A stretch of 7,858 bases of DNA from DASSBG01 sp035703755 (lineage in GTDB: Bacteria; Pseudomonadota; Gammaproteobacteria; Xanthomonadales; Rhodanobacteraceae): contig DASSXP010000317.1 of the NCBI GenBank assembly GCA_035703755.1, positions 1 through 7,858 of the forward strand, given 5' to 3'. The notes below the pieces were generated by a model. The model had not been told where the DNA came from. It saw nothing but the letters and a program-made list of their open reading frames with translations, and did not search any database. Of the stretch, positions 1 through 6,294 are shown piece after piece (positions within the stretch are counted from its first letter, which is position 1; every line of letters begins with the position of its first letter). The translations under genes were made by a program, and so were the position numbers.

Positions 1-752
1 CAGGTCCAGAAGCCGTTCCAGGCGTTGTCAGCACTGGCCAGGCCGCCGGTGGAGCTGCCATCCAGCACGTACACGTTGACCTTGGCCGGGTTCCAGTTCT
101 TCAGCATCAGGGCCAGTTCCTGCTTGCCATCCTGGCTGCCGTCGAGGTCGCCGGCGGCCATGTCGAAGCCGGTGAATGACTGGTTCAAGGTCCACTTGTC
201 GATCAACTGCAAGGCACCGTTGCTGGTGCGTGCCAGCACGTCGATCGTCAGGTGGTCGCCACCGTACGTGGTCGTGCCGCGTGCGACTACGACTTCGTCC
301 TGGCCGTCACCGTTGAGGTCGGCGCGGATGGCTTTCAGGAAAGTGCCGCCGGTGCCGACCACGGAGCGCCAGCTGGTGTTCAAGCTGGCACTGAAGGGCG
401 GCGCCGAGCCAGTGCCACCAGCCAACGACCATTCGTGCAGGCGGCTGGCGCTGCTGTTGTTGGTGAAGTCGAGGAGATCCAGCATTTCGTCGTCATGGCC
501 CAGCGTCAGGCGTCGCCCGAACGGTGTGTCGTCGCAGCTCAAGGCGCTGCTGGGCCGGGGCAACAGGTCCGTCGAGCTGGATTGCGCGTAGGCGGGCGGC
601 AACAGCCCCGCGACGCCGGACAACACGGCGCTCAACAGGCAGGCGCTGAGCGCGCGGGGGGACAAGCCGGTTGTCGCGCGTGGCGCGGCGGACCCCGGTA
701 CGTGCGAACGGGAAGGTCGGAAGGCAGTGTTTCGGAAACGCGCAAGCTTCAT
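1..752 (-). CDS. Secreted FG-GAP/VCBS repeat protein (N-terminal 250 residues, cut by window edge)
   Basis: Translating the minus strand from the ATG at 752 gives 250 uninterrupted codons that run off the left edge, so the C-terminus is missing. The start is supported by an AGGAG Shine-Dalgarno at 759-763, 6 bases upstream. Residues 1-33 are a long basic leader; residues 34-56 are hydrophobic and end in AYA before QS, a good signal peptidase I site (cleavage after A56). The protein should therefore be exported. Two acidic calcium-loop motifs of FG-GAP type are visible: DLNGDGQDE at 145-153 and DLDGSQDGKQEL from 202. In the family these repeats form beta-propeller blades in extracellular or cell-surface proteins. 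No catalytic domain is visible in the part present. It lies 63 bases downstream of the glucan synthase gene on the same strand and could be co-transcribed with it. The unusually long n-region is the only odd feature. The specific function is unknown. Confidence 0.8.
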   Translation of the reverse strand, partial: MKLARFRNTAFRPSRSHVPGSAAPRATTGLSPRALSACLLSAVLSGVAGLLPPAYAQSSSTDLLPRPSSALSCDDTPFGRRLTLGHDDEMLDLLDFTNNSSASRLHEWSLAGGTGSAPPFSASLNTSWRSVVGTGGTFLKAIRADLNGDGQDEVVVARGTTTYGGDHLTIDVLARTSNGALQLIDKWTLNQSFTGFDMAAGDLDGSQDGKQELALMLKNWNPAKVNVYVLDGSSTGGLASADNAWNGFWT

Positions 753-758
753 GTCGCT

Positions 759-786
759 CTCCTGTTGGCCGGTTACAGGGCCGGCC
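759..786 (-). promoter_or_regulatory. Leader of the FG-GAP gene: Shine-Dalgarno and competing inverted repeats
   Basis: In the 63-base spacer upstream of the ATG at 752, the minus strand holds GGCCGG (786-781) pairing with CCGGCC (772-767) around an 8-base loop. It also holds CCTGT (779-775) pairing with ACAGG (765-761), which overlaps the Shine-Dalgarno AGGAG (763-759). The second hairpin places CCGGCC in its loop, so the two helices compete. The pairings are read directly from the sequence. A role in termination after the glucan synthase gene or in translation control is inference; there is no U-tract, which argues against a simple terminator. Confidence 0.3.
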
Positions 787-815
787 TGACAGCTACAACG
801 ACATTGGCGGGCAAA

Positions 816-3515
816 TCAGCTCACGGGCACGGCATTGGTCGTCACGGCGGGCGTAGTGGCAGGCGTGCCGGGGAGGTCGGCGCTGTGGTGCGCCACCCAG
901 GCGCCGATCAAGGCCGATACGTACGGAATGGCTTGCGCCGACAGGATCGCTACCCACAACTTGCCTTCGATGTAGGTGCCGCCGAAGGTGAAGATCATGC
1001 CGCAGACCGCCAGCGCCAGTGCGACGGCCATCAACAATTCCTCGCGCACCGGTGCAAAGGCGGCGAAGCCGGAGCCGCCCATGCGGCGGCTCTTGGCGGT
1101 GACCACGAAGGCGGTTTTCTGGCGTGTCAAACCGTGCAGGATGCCGCGCGCGATGGCGTGCGACAGGCCCATGCTGGCAATCGAGGCGGCCAGCGTGTCG
1201 CGCCAGCCGCAGGGAACCTCGGCGCGGTACAGCACGATGCCGAACACCGCCTTGGCGATGAAAAAGCCGATCACCGGGATCAGGAACAACTGCATCGGCA
1301 GGCTGAAATATTGCGGCGCACCGATCATGCCGGCGGTCCAGAACAGTGCCATCAGCGTGAAGATCAGGTGCAGCGCATCGGCGAACCAGCTGAACCAGCC
1401 GGTCAGGAAGTGGAAGCGCTGGCCGGCCGAGAGTGGGCCCTTTTGCGTCATCCAGTCCCAGCGACCCTTGAGAATCTGCATCGCGCCGAAGGCCCAGCGG
1501 TAGCGCTGCGATTTGTAGGCCTTGAAGTCGGCCGGGGTCAGGCCCTTGCCCATCAGTTCGTCGACGTAGACCAACTGGTAGCCGGCGTGCATCAGGCGCA
1601 GGCCGAGCTCGGCGTCCTCGCAGATGGTCCACTCCGACCAGCCACCGGTGCCTTCCAGTGCCGAGCGGCGCACCATGGTCATGGTGCCGTGCTGGATGAT
1701 CGCGTTGCGCTCGTTCCGGTGGTGCATGCCGATGCGGAAGAAACCGTCGAACTCCCACGCGGTCCAGCGGCGGAAGCGGTTGCCCTCGAAATCGCGGTGT
1801 GCCTGCGGGCACTGCACCACGGCGACTGCGGTATCGTTGAAGTGGCCGGTCAGCCGCGACAGCCAGTCCGCGCGCACCACGTAGTCGGCATCGACCACGG
1901 CGATCACTTCGGCGCGCGGGTCGGTTTCCTTGAGGCCGAAATTGAGCGCGCCGGCCTTGAAGCCCGGCCAGGGTTCCAGGTGGAAGAAGCGGAAGCGTGG
2001 ACCGAGTTGAGCGCAGTAGTCGCGCACCGGCTGCCAGACCTTGGGATTCTTGGTGTTGTTGTCGATCACCAGCACTTCGAAGTTGGCGTAGTCGAGCGCG
2101 GCCAGCGAGTCCAGCGTCAGCTGCACCATTTCTGGTGGCTCGTTGTAGCAGGCGAGGTGGATGGACACGAACGGTTGCTCGGCCGCCGGTGAAGGTTCCA
2201 GCAACTCCGCATGGCGCAGCCAGCGCCGTCGCCACAACACTTCAGTGAACTCGAAGCCGTTGATCAGCAAGATGGCCAGGATCGCCACCTGAGCCGGGAA
2301 CAGCAGCACCAGCATGGCCCAGTCGAACGGCCCGAGGTAGAAGTTGAACGGCAAGGTGGCCGACCACACGATCAGCCCCGCGGCGAGTTGCATCAGCAGC
2401 AGGAAAAAGAACCGGCCGGCCAGCTTGAAGCGACGGAAGCGGCGTGCAAAGCCGATCATTGGCACGAGCGCCAGCAGGCTCGCCGCCAGCGCTTTCCACG
2501 GCCAGGCGGTGTCCTCGGTGACCGGGCCGGTGAGCGGGAACTTCAGCTTGCGGTCGGCGCCGAACATGCCCCAGTAGGCACCGGTGCGGCCTTCGCCGAG
2601 GTTCTCCTTCCACGGCTGGTCGAAGGCTTCCATCACGTAGTAGTCGATGCCGCGCGCGCGCGCGGCGAGGAACCACTGGCGCAGATAGATCGCCTCGTTG
2701 GAAATCGACGGGATCGCGTTCTGGAAACGGTCGCCGTTGGATGGCCAGCCGGTTTCGCCGATCACGATCGGCTTGTCCGGATAGAGCTGGCGCAGGCGGT
2801 CGTAGCGGGTCAGCACGTCGCCCACCGCATCCTTGCGCGGCACGCCTTCCCAGTACGGCAGCAGGTGCACGGTGATGAAATCGACGTGCTCGACCAGCTC
2901 GGGGTACTTCTCCCAGATATGCCAGGGCTCGGCAGTCGACACCGGCTGGCGGATCGCCGCGCGGGCGCGGTCGAGGTAGGCCATCAAGGCCTCCGGTTCC
3001 ATGTCGTGGCGCAACAGCACCTCGTTGCCGATCTCGACCCGGCTGATGGTCTTGGGGTAGCGCCGCGCCTGCGCGATCAGTGCATCCAGCTCCTGTTCGT
3101 TGCGGCGCAGGCGGGTGTCGAGCCAGGCGCCGCCCAGCACGTCCATGCTCTGCGCCTTCGCCAGGCGATACACCTGCGGGTTTTCCAGCGAAGTGTAGGT
3201 GCGAACGCGGTGGCTGTACTTCGATAGCAGCTTGAGGTCGGCGGCGATCTGCGCGTCGTCCGGGTAGCTCTGATCGAACGGGCTCTGGTAGCGCTGGTAG
3301 GCCGACAGCGCAAAGCCGGAAACCTCGCCGTGCCAATCGTCCGGGCCGTGCGGCAGGTTGCTCCACCACCACAAACCAAAGTTGCACGCCGCCACCAGCA
3401 GCGCCAGCAGCAGGGCGGCAAGGAACGACGCGGCCCGGCGGCCGGCGCCCTCGTTCGAGTTGTGATTGACGCTCAAGGCGAACCCCGGGCCACATGGCCC
3501 CCGGAAAACCGTCAA
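816..3515 (-). CDS. GH17-GT2 fusion membrane protein, probable beta-glucan synthase/transglycosylase
   Basis: This 899-residue protein has two enzymatic halves. TM1 (about 28-50) is followed by a GH17-like domain (about 62-330) with the two expected glutamates: acid/base E165 in IGNEV and nucleophile E254 in IGETGWPS. Three helices (about 342-356, 367-387, 395-420) lead to a processive GT2 domain (about 449-690) with YNEPPE, D485, the DAD motif at 542-544, ED at 633-634 and QRYRW at 670-674; helices at about 704-733, 737-763, 826-847 and 854-876 follow. This topology puts GH17 in the periplasm and GT2 in the cytoplasm. Bacterial GH17-GT2 fusions (NdvB-like group) make and remodel beta-1,3/1,6 glucans by transglycosylation; the exact product here is inferred. 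The start is TTG at 3515, with an in-frame TAA two codons upstream and no clear Shine-Dalgarno; TTG at 3476, preceded by GGGG, is an alternative. It is divergent from the plus-strand membrane genes. Confidence 0.9.
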   Translation of the reverse strand: MTVFRGPCGPGFALSVNHNSNEGAGRRAASFLAALLLALLVAACNFGLWWWSNLPHGPDDWHGEVSGFALSAYQRYQSPFDQSYPDDAQIAADLKLLSKYSHRVRTYTSLENPQVYRLAKAQSMDVLGGAWLDTRLRRNEQELDALIAQARRYPKTISRVEIGNEVLLRHDMEPEALMAYLDRARAAIRQPVSTAEPWHIWEKYPELVEHVDFITVHLLPYWEGVPRKDAVGDVLTRYDRLRQLYPDKPIVIGETGWPSNGDRFQNAIPSISNEAIYLRQWFLAARARGIDYYVMEAFDQPWKENLGEGRTGAYWGMFGADRKLKFPLTGPVTEDTAWPWKALAASLLALVPMIGFARRFRRFKLAGRFFFLLLMQLAAGLIVWSATLPFNFYLGPFDWAMLVLLFPAQVAILAILLINGFEFTEVLWRRRWLRHAELLEPSPAAEQPFVSIHLACYNEPPEMVQLTLDSLAALDYANFEVLVIDNNTKNPKVWQPVRDYCAQLGPRFRFFHLEPWPGFKAGALNFGLKETDPRAEVIAVVDADYVVRADWLSRLTGHFNDTAVAVVQCPQAHRDFEGNRFRRWTAWEFDGFFRIGMHHRNERNAIIQHGTMTMVRRSALEGTGGWSEWTICEDAELGLRLMHAGYQLVYVDELMGKGLTPADFKAYKSQRYRWAFGAMQILKGRWDWMTQKGPLSAGQRFHFLTGWFSWFADALHLIFTLMALFWTAGMIGAPQYFSLPMQLFLIPVIGFFIAKAVFGIVLYRAEVPCGWRDTLAASIASMGLSHAIARGILHGLTRQKTAFVVTAKSRRMGGSGFAAFAPVREELLMAVALALAVCGMIFTFGGTYIEGKLWVAILSAQAIPYVSALIGAWVAHHSADLPGTPATTPAVTTNAVPVS

Positions 3516-3836
3516 AGCTTAGCGAAGCGGGGCGCCCCGGCTCAATGTGCGCATGCACATCCGGTCAGGGCCGGCTCAGCTGTGCCCGGCACGGTGGTGC
3601 CGGAGCGTCGCGCCACGGGTCGACAGCGGGCCTTGCCATGGGTTGACTCCATTCCGCTCACGGCACGAATATGCATCCGTTGTCGATGGGGGTGCATTGG
3701 CAACCATTCCGGCATGCAAGGCGATCAGTCATGGCGCAGCGCTTGACATTCGGGCGCCTCGTTGGCTGGTTCTGCCGCGCATGACGCGCCGCAAGTGCCG
3801 GAAAAACAACCGAACATCAACAGGGAGTCCCAAGGA
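3516..3836. promoter_or_regulatory. Divergent gene-free region with short perfect inverted repeats
   Basis: These 321 bases lie between the start of the glucan synthase gene and the plus-strand mini-ORF, so promoters for both directions should be here. Three dyads are visible: the 12-base palindrome CGGGGCGCCCCG (3528-3539); ATGTGC-GCAT-GCACAT (3545-3560); and CCGGCAC-GGTG-GTGCCGG (3586-3603). A perfect -35-like TTGACA is at 3743-3748 and TTGACT at 3643-3648, but neither has a good -10 at normal spacing. An open frame crosses the region (3547-3840, plus) but has no Shine-Dalgarno and weak third-position bias, so I treat the region as non-coding. The regulatory role is inferred from position. 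Confidence 0.45.
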
Positions 3837-3938
3837 ATGAAGACAGTCAAGTTCGTCGGTGTGGTCGCGGCGCTGTCTCGGTATGGACGAGATCAGGTGC
3901 AATCAACCACTGAGTCGGGAATAGGAGTGCGGTCGTGA
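3837..3938 (+). CDS. 33-residue mini-ORF: leader peptide or remnant of a truncated secreted-protein gene
   Basis: ATG at 3837 opens a 33-codon frame ending in TGA at 3936-3938. Purine-rich GGGAG (3823-3827) and AAGGA (just before the ATG) could serve as ribosome binding site. The first 13 residues, MKTVKFVGVVAAL, look like the start of a signal peptide (two lysines, then a hydrophobic run), but the remainder (SRYGRDQ and on) is polar and continues no recognisable domain. The stop overlaps the GTG start of the next gene in GTGA, and the Shine-Dalgarno of that gene lies inside this frame, an arrangement typical of translational coupling. Two readings fit: a short leader that tunes translation of the membrane protein, or the 5' end of a former secreted-protein gene truncated where the accessory segment was joined. 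No homologue is recognised, and expression cannot be shown from sequence alone. Confidence 0.4.
   Translation: MKTVKFVGVVAALSRYGRDQVQSTTESGIGVRS
3923..3927 (+). promoter_or_regulatory. Shine-Dalgarno fixing the GTG start at 3935
   Basis: AGGAG stands 7 bases before the GTG at 3935. It supports this non-ATG start over later in-frame methionines and sits inside the upstream mini-ORF, so ribosomes finishing that ORF would pass over it. Confidence 0.7.
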
Positions 3939-4366
3939 CGAATTTGGTTAGCTGGCTCATATTTTCTGCGCAGATGGTGGTCGCTGCGTTTGCTGGCGCA
4001 CTGATCGACCGCTTGATTTCGGGTTCAAGCCGATTTGATACCAATGAGCGGTTCCGGACGATTGTGACGACGGCCATGTCATTCATTTTGTTGGGTTTGA
4101 CGCTCATCATGAATCACGAAAATTGGTCCAATTCCGATACATCGTTCCGCATGCTGCATCCCGAGTACCCGCCGAGCTTTGCCTGGGCCAAGGCATTCGA
4201 GTGGATTGACGTCGTGCTGCTCGGCATCCTGATAGCGCTGCCGTTCATGGCCAGTCACAAGATCAGCGATGCGAAGGTCAAGCGGCGTTATCTGGCCGCC
4301 AGTCTGGCGATGTTCGTGATTGTGCCGCTGTGGGTGATCTTTTCGCTGGTGTGGTCGATGAAGTAA
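3935..4366 (+). CDS. Uncharacterised four-helix membrane protein
   Basis: This 143-residue protein is not recognised as a member of any family I can name. It starts at GTG 3935 behind a good AGGAG. Four hydrophobic segments are visible at about 5-27, 43-59, 88-106 and 118-140. The loops after helix 1 (RLISGSSRFDTNERFR) and after helix 3 (KISDAKVKRR) are basic, so by the positive-inside rule both termini and the 60-87 loop would face the periplasm. That loop is rich in aromatic and polar residues (HENW, HPEYPP, FAWAKAFEW). There are no cysteines and no obvious catalytic motif. The coding sequence is clearly less GC-rich than the genes on either side (about 54% over 3961-4320 by hand count). 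It overlaps the mini-ORF by 4 bases and is followed after 6 bases by a strong hairpin. A transport, sensing or immunity role would be speculation. Confidence 0.75.
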   Translation: MTNLVSWLIFSAQMVVAAFAGALIDRLISGSSRFDTNERFRTIVTTAMSFILLGLTLIMNHENWSNSDTSFRMLHPEYPPSFAWAKAFEWIDVVLLGILIALPFMASHKISDAKVKRRYLAASLAMFVIVPLWVIFSLVWSMK

Positions 4367-4372
4367 GCATGT

Positions 4373-4397
4373 GGCCGCCGCCGTGATGGCGGCGGCC
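4373..4397 (+). terminator. Strong 10-bp hairpin after the four-helix protein gene
   Basis: GGCCGCCGCC (4373-4382), loop GTGAT, then GGCGGCGGCC (4388-4397) form a perfect all-GC stem starting 6 bases after the stop codon. Only two Ts follow, so it is not a canonical intrinsic terminator. It may act as an attenuating terminator or protect the 3' end of the mRNA, separating expression of the two membrane-protein genes. Palindromic repeat units of the REP type cannot be excluded without a genome-wide search. Confidence 0.5.
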
Positions 4398-4398
4398 T

Positions 4399-4425
4399 TG
4401 CGTGCTGTGTGGACTGCGTGCCGTG
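4399..4425 (+). repeat. 11-base direct repeat upstream of the SHOCT gene
   Basis: TGCGTGCTGTG (4399-4409) and TGCGTGCCGTG (4415-4425) match at 10 of 11 positions, with starts 16 bases apart. They lie between the hairpin and the Shine-Dalgarno of the next gene. They may be regulator half-sites or chance in GC-rich sequence. Confidence 0.3.
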
Positions 4426-4441
4426 GATGACGTTTGCGTCT

Positions 4442-4447
4442 GGAGGA
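4442..4447 (+). promoter_or_regulatory. Shine-Dalgarno fixing the ATG start at 4455
   Basis: GGAGGA lies 7 bases upstream of the ATG at 4455. It decides this start over the in-frame TTG at 4434, which would place the Shine-Dalgarno inside the coding region. Confidence 0.8.
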
Positions 4448-4454
4448 AGTGCGA

Positions 4455-5159
4455 ATGAACATTACCGCTGAAGGCGTGTTGCTTGGCGTTTGCTGGTTTC
4501 TGGTGGCGTCCTGGTTGTTCTTTCTGCTGCGCATCGGCATGAATGCAAGGGATGTTGAAGCACCGGGCCGCGCGCATTTGCTGCGTGGCTATCTGCTCGG
4601 CATCGTGGGCCTGGCGCTGGTTTCCGCGTTCATCGGTTTCGTGGTTCTGGCCATCGGCGTGGGGGCGATTTTCCCATCTATGCTGCAGGTGAGCGCGCCA
4701 CTGGCTTGTCCGGCTGGCGCATTCGATGTGGTCTCGCAAAGCTATTCCTACAAACCGGGGCAAAGTGGTGTTTCACGCACCTTCATTTGCACGTTGGCCA
4801 GCGGCGAAAAGCGTGAAATCCTGTGGCCGACCATTGCCTATGCCGGGCTTATCTACAGTGCCTTGCTGCTGACGGTCTGGTTGTGGCTTGGCAAGCTGGG
4901 TCTGCGGGTGATTCGCCGTGGTTCAGCATGTCAGCCGGGCGAGTCAAACGGCCAGTACGACGTTCGGCAGCGGCATGAATTGCAATCGCGTTTGGCGCGT
5001 GTTCGCGCGATTTTGCAGTCGAAGGCTGTCGCCGACAAAGCGTCCGCGACCGACGATATTGCCGAGCGGCTGCGGCAGCTGCAATCGCTGCGTGACCAGC
5101 GGCTGATCAGCGCACAAGACTACGATGCCAAAAAGGCGCAGATCCTGGCGCAGCTTTGA
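4455..5159 (+). CDS. Three-helix membrane protein with C-terminal SHOCT domain
   Basis: This 234-residue protein starts at ATG 4455 behind an ideal GGAGGA. Hydrophobic helices are at about 4-26, 45-72 and 126-148. The loop between helices 1 and 2 is basic (R32, R39, R44) and helix 3 is followed by RVIRRG, so the 73-125 segment should be periplasmic and the C-terminal 86 residues cytoplasmic. The periplasmic segment has two cysteines (C85 in LACPAG and C112 in FICTL) that could form a disulfide. The tail is mostly helical and charged and ends in a SHOCT domain (about 200-234): AERLRQLQSLRDQRLISAQD, then DYDAKKAQIL. SHOCT modules are short C-terminal domains of poorly known role, often at the end of membrane or stress-related proteins. 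The gene is convergent with corA. GC is lower than in the flanks. The overall function is unknown; the SHOCT assignment is firm. Confidence 0.85.
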   Translation: MNITAEGVLLGVCWFLVASWLFFLLRIGMNARDVEAPGRAHLLRGYLLGIVGLALVSAFIGFVVLAIGVGAIFPSMLQVSAPLACPAGAFDVVSQSYSYKPGQSGVSRTFICTLASGEKREILWPTIAYAGLIYSALLLTVWLWLGKLGLRVIRRGSACQPGESNGQYDVRQRHELQSRLARVRAILQSKAVADKASATDDIAERLRQLQSLRDQRLISAQDYDAKKAQILAQL

Positions 5160-5186
5160 TTGACCCGGGAATCACCGCGCCGTCCG

Positions 5187-5210
5187 CGTGCGCGCTGACT
5201 TGGCGCGACG
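5187..5210. terminator. Hairpin between the convergent SHOCT and corA genes
   Basis: CGT-g-CGCGC (5187-5195), loop TGACTTG, then GCGCGACG (5203-5210) make an 8-bp stem with one bulged G in the 126-base convergent spacer. There is no T-tract on either strand, so any terminator role (in either direction) is tentative. Confidence 0.25.
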
Positions 5211-5285
5211 AGGGATGGCAACCACGGGCTGATTGGGCGGTCGCTCGTCAAAGGCGACGGCTGGCGCGGGGCCGCGTTGCGGTCG

Positions 5286-6293
5286 CTACAGCCACTTGGC
5301 CCGGCGCAGGGCGAAGAACAGGCCGATGCACAGGGTGCAGGTGAAGCCGATCATCACCGGGTAGGCCCAGGGTTTGTCGAGCTCCGGCATGTGGTGGAAG
5401 TTCATGCCGTACCAACTGGTGGTGAGGGTGGGCGCGGCCAGCATGGCGGCCCAGCCGGCGAGTTTTTTCACCACTTCGTTCTGGCCGAAGGTGACCAGCG
5501 CCAGGTTGACGTTCATTGCCGCCGACAGCATTTCGCGGATGGTGCCGATGGCTTCGTTGACGCGGAACACGTGGTCGTAGACATCGCGGAAGTACACCCG
5601 TACCTCGTCGGCGATCAGTTGCGGGTGCAGCCGTACCAGCTGGTTGGTGATGTCCTGCAATGGCGCCACCGCCAGGCGCAGCGTCATCAGCTCGCGCTGC
5701 ATGTCGTACAGGCGCTGGATGGTGCCGCGGTTGAAGGTCTGCGCGAACACGTCGCGTTCGAGGTCGTGCAGCTCTTCGCGGAAATCGGTCACCAGCGGCA
5801 GGAAGTTGTCGACGATGAAATCGAGGATGGCGTAGAGGCCGTAGCTGGGCCCGTTGGCGAGCAGTTCCGGGGTGTTTTCGCAGCTACGCCGCGCCGGTGC
5901 GTAGCTGAGTGAGGCGCCGTGGCGCACGGTGATGAGGTAGCGCGGGCCGAGGAAGATATGGGTCTCGCCGAAGGCGATGCTGCCGTCGATCAGTTGCGCG
6001 GTCTGCACCACGATGAATAGCGAGTCGCCGTAGGTTTCGATCTTGGTACGCTGGTGCGCCGATTGCGCGTCTTCGATGGCCAGATCGTGCAGGCCGAATT
6101 CTTCCTGCAGTTGCTCCAGCAGCTCGGCGCTGGGTTCGTGCAGGCCGACCCAGACGAAGCTGTCCGGGTCCTTGAGCACGTCGCTGATGGCCTCGATGGT
6201 GACGTCGCCGATGCGCGTGCCGTTCTTGTGGTAGGCAACGCAGTTGACCACCATCGATTGCTCGGTCGGACAGCGCGGGACGAGATTGTTCAT
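5286..6293 (-). CDS. corA: CorA-type magnesium/cobalt transport protein
   Basis: The 335-residue product carries the diagnostic CorA signature: YGMNF with GMN at 296-298 at the end of the first of two C-terminal helices (about 276-295 and 310-329), then HMPEL in the pore-mouth loop and a basic tail ending in RRAKWL. The N-terminal 270 residues form the cytoplasmic alpha/beta and long-helix funnel (FVWVGLHEP at 46-54, LAIEDAQSAHQR at 71-82). Family members form pentameric inner-membrane channels for Mg2+ uptake that also pass Co2+ and Ni2+. Length fits the family (about 316-350). The start is uncertain: ATG 6293 has no Shine-Dalgarno and sits directly behind a hairpin, whereas ATG 6254 (giving MVVNCVAY, 322 residues) has a weak GAG and may be the real start. 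It is the last gene of the minus-strand cluster, downstream of the sulfurtransferase gene. Confidence 0.93.
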   Translation of the reverse strand: MNNLVPRCPTEQSMVVNCVAYHKNGTRIGDVTIEAISDVLKDPDSFVWVGLHEPSAELLEQLQEEFGLHDLAIEDAQSAHQRTKIETYGDSLFIVVQTAQLIDGSIAFGETHIFLGPRYLITVRHGASLSYAPARRSCENTPELLANGPSYGLYAILDFIVDNFLPLVTDFREELHDLERDVFAQTFNRGTIQRLYDMQRELMTLRLAVAPLQDITNQLVRLHPQLIADEVRVYFRDVYDHVFRVNEAIGTIREMLSAAMNVNLALVTFGQNEVVKKLAGWAAMLAAPTLTTSWYGMNFHHMPELDKPWAYPVMIGFTCTLCIGLFFALRRAKWL

Positions 6294-6294
6294 G

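Noticed and set aside
252..2192. Long plus-strand open frame of 646 codons
   Set aside because: It lies opposite the GT2 domain and FG-GAP genes; the product is low-complexity (G, A, R, H, Q-rich), lacks any domain and is a typical GC-rich shadow.
2211..3227. Plus-strand open frame of 338 codons
   Set aside because: It is antisense to the GH17 domain, whose catalytic motifs are intact on the minus strand.
3380..3395. Lipobox-like LVAAC (C44) in the N-terminus of the glucan synthase
   Set aside because: The hydrophobic segment continues past the cysteine (NFGLWWW) and the basic head is too long for a lipoprotein signal; it is better read as transmembrane helix 1.
3743..3771. TTGACA at 3743-3748 as a sigma70 promoter for the mini-ORF
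   Set aside because: The -35 is perfect, but at spacings of 15-18 bases only GC-rich hexamers such as CTGGTT follow, so I do not call a promoter. A sigma54 reading fails because GG and GC are 8, not 10, bases apart.
3547..3840. Plus-strand 97-codon frame ending in ATGA overlap with the mini-ORF
   Set aside because: It has no Shine-Dalgarno, weak third-position bias and a disordered Cys/Arg-rich product without domains; the overlap is probably chance.
5240..5258. GTCGC/GCGAC inverted repeat as a corA terminator
   Set aside because: The stem is only 5 bp with a 9-base loop and has no U-tract on the minus strand.
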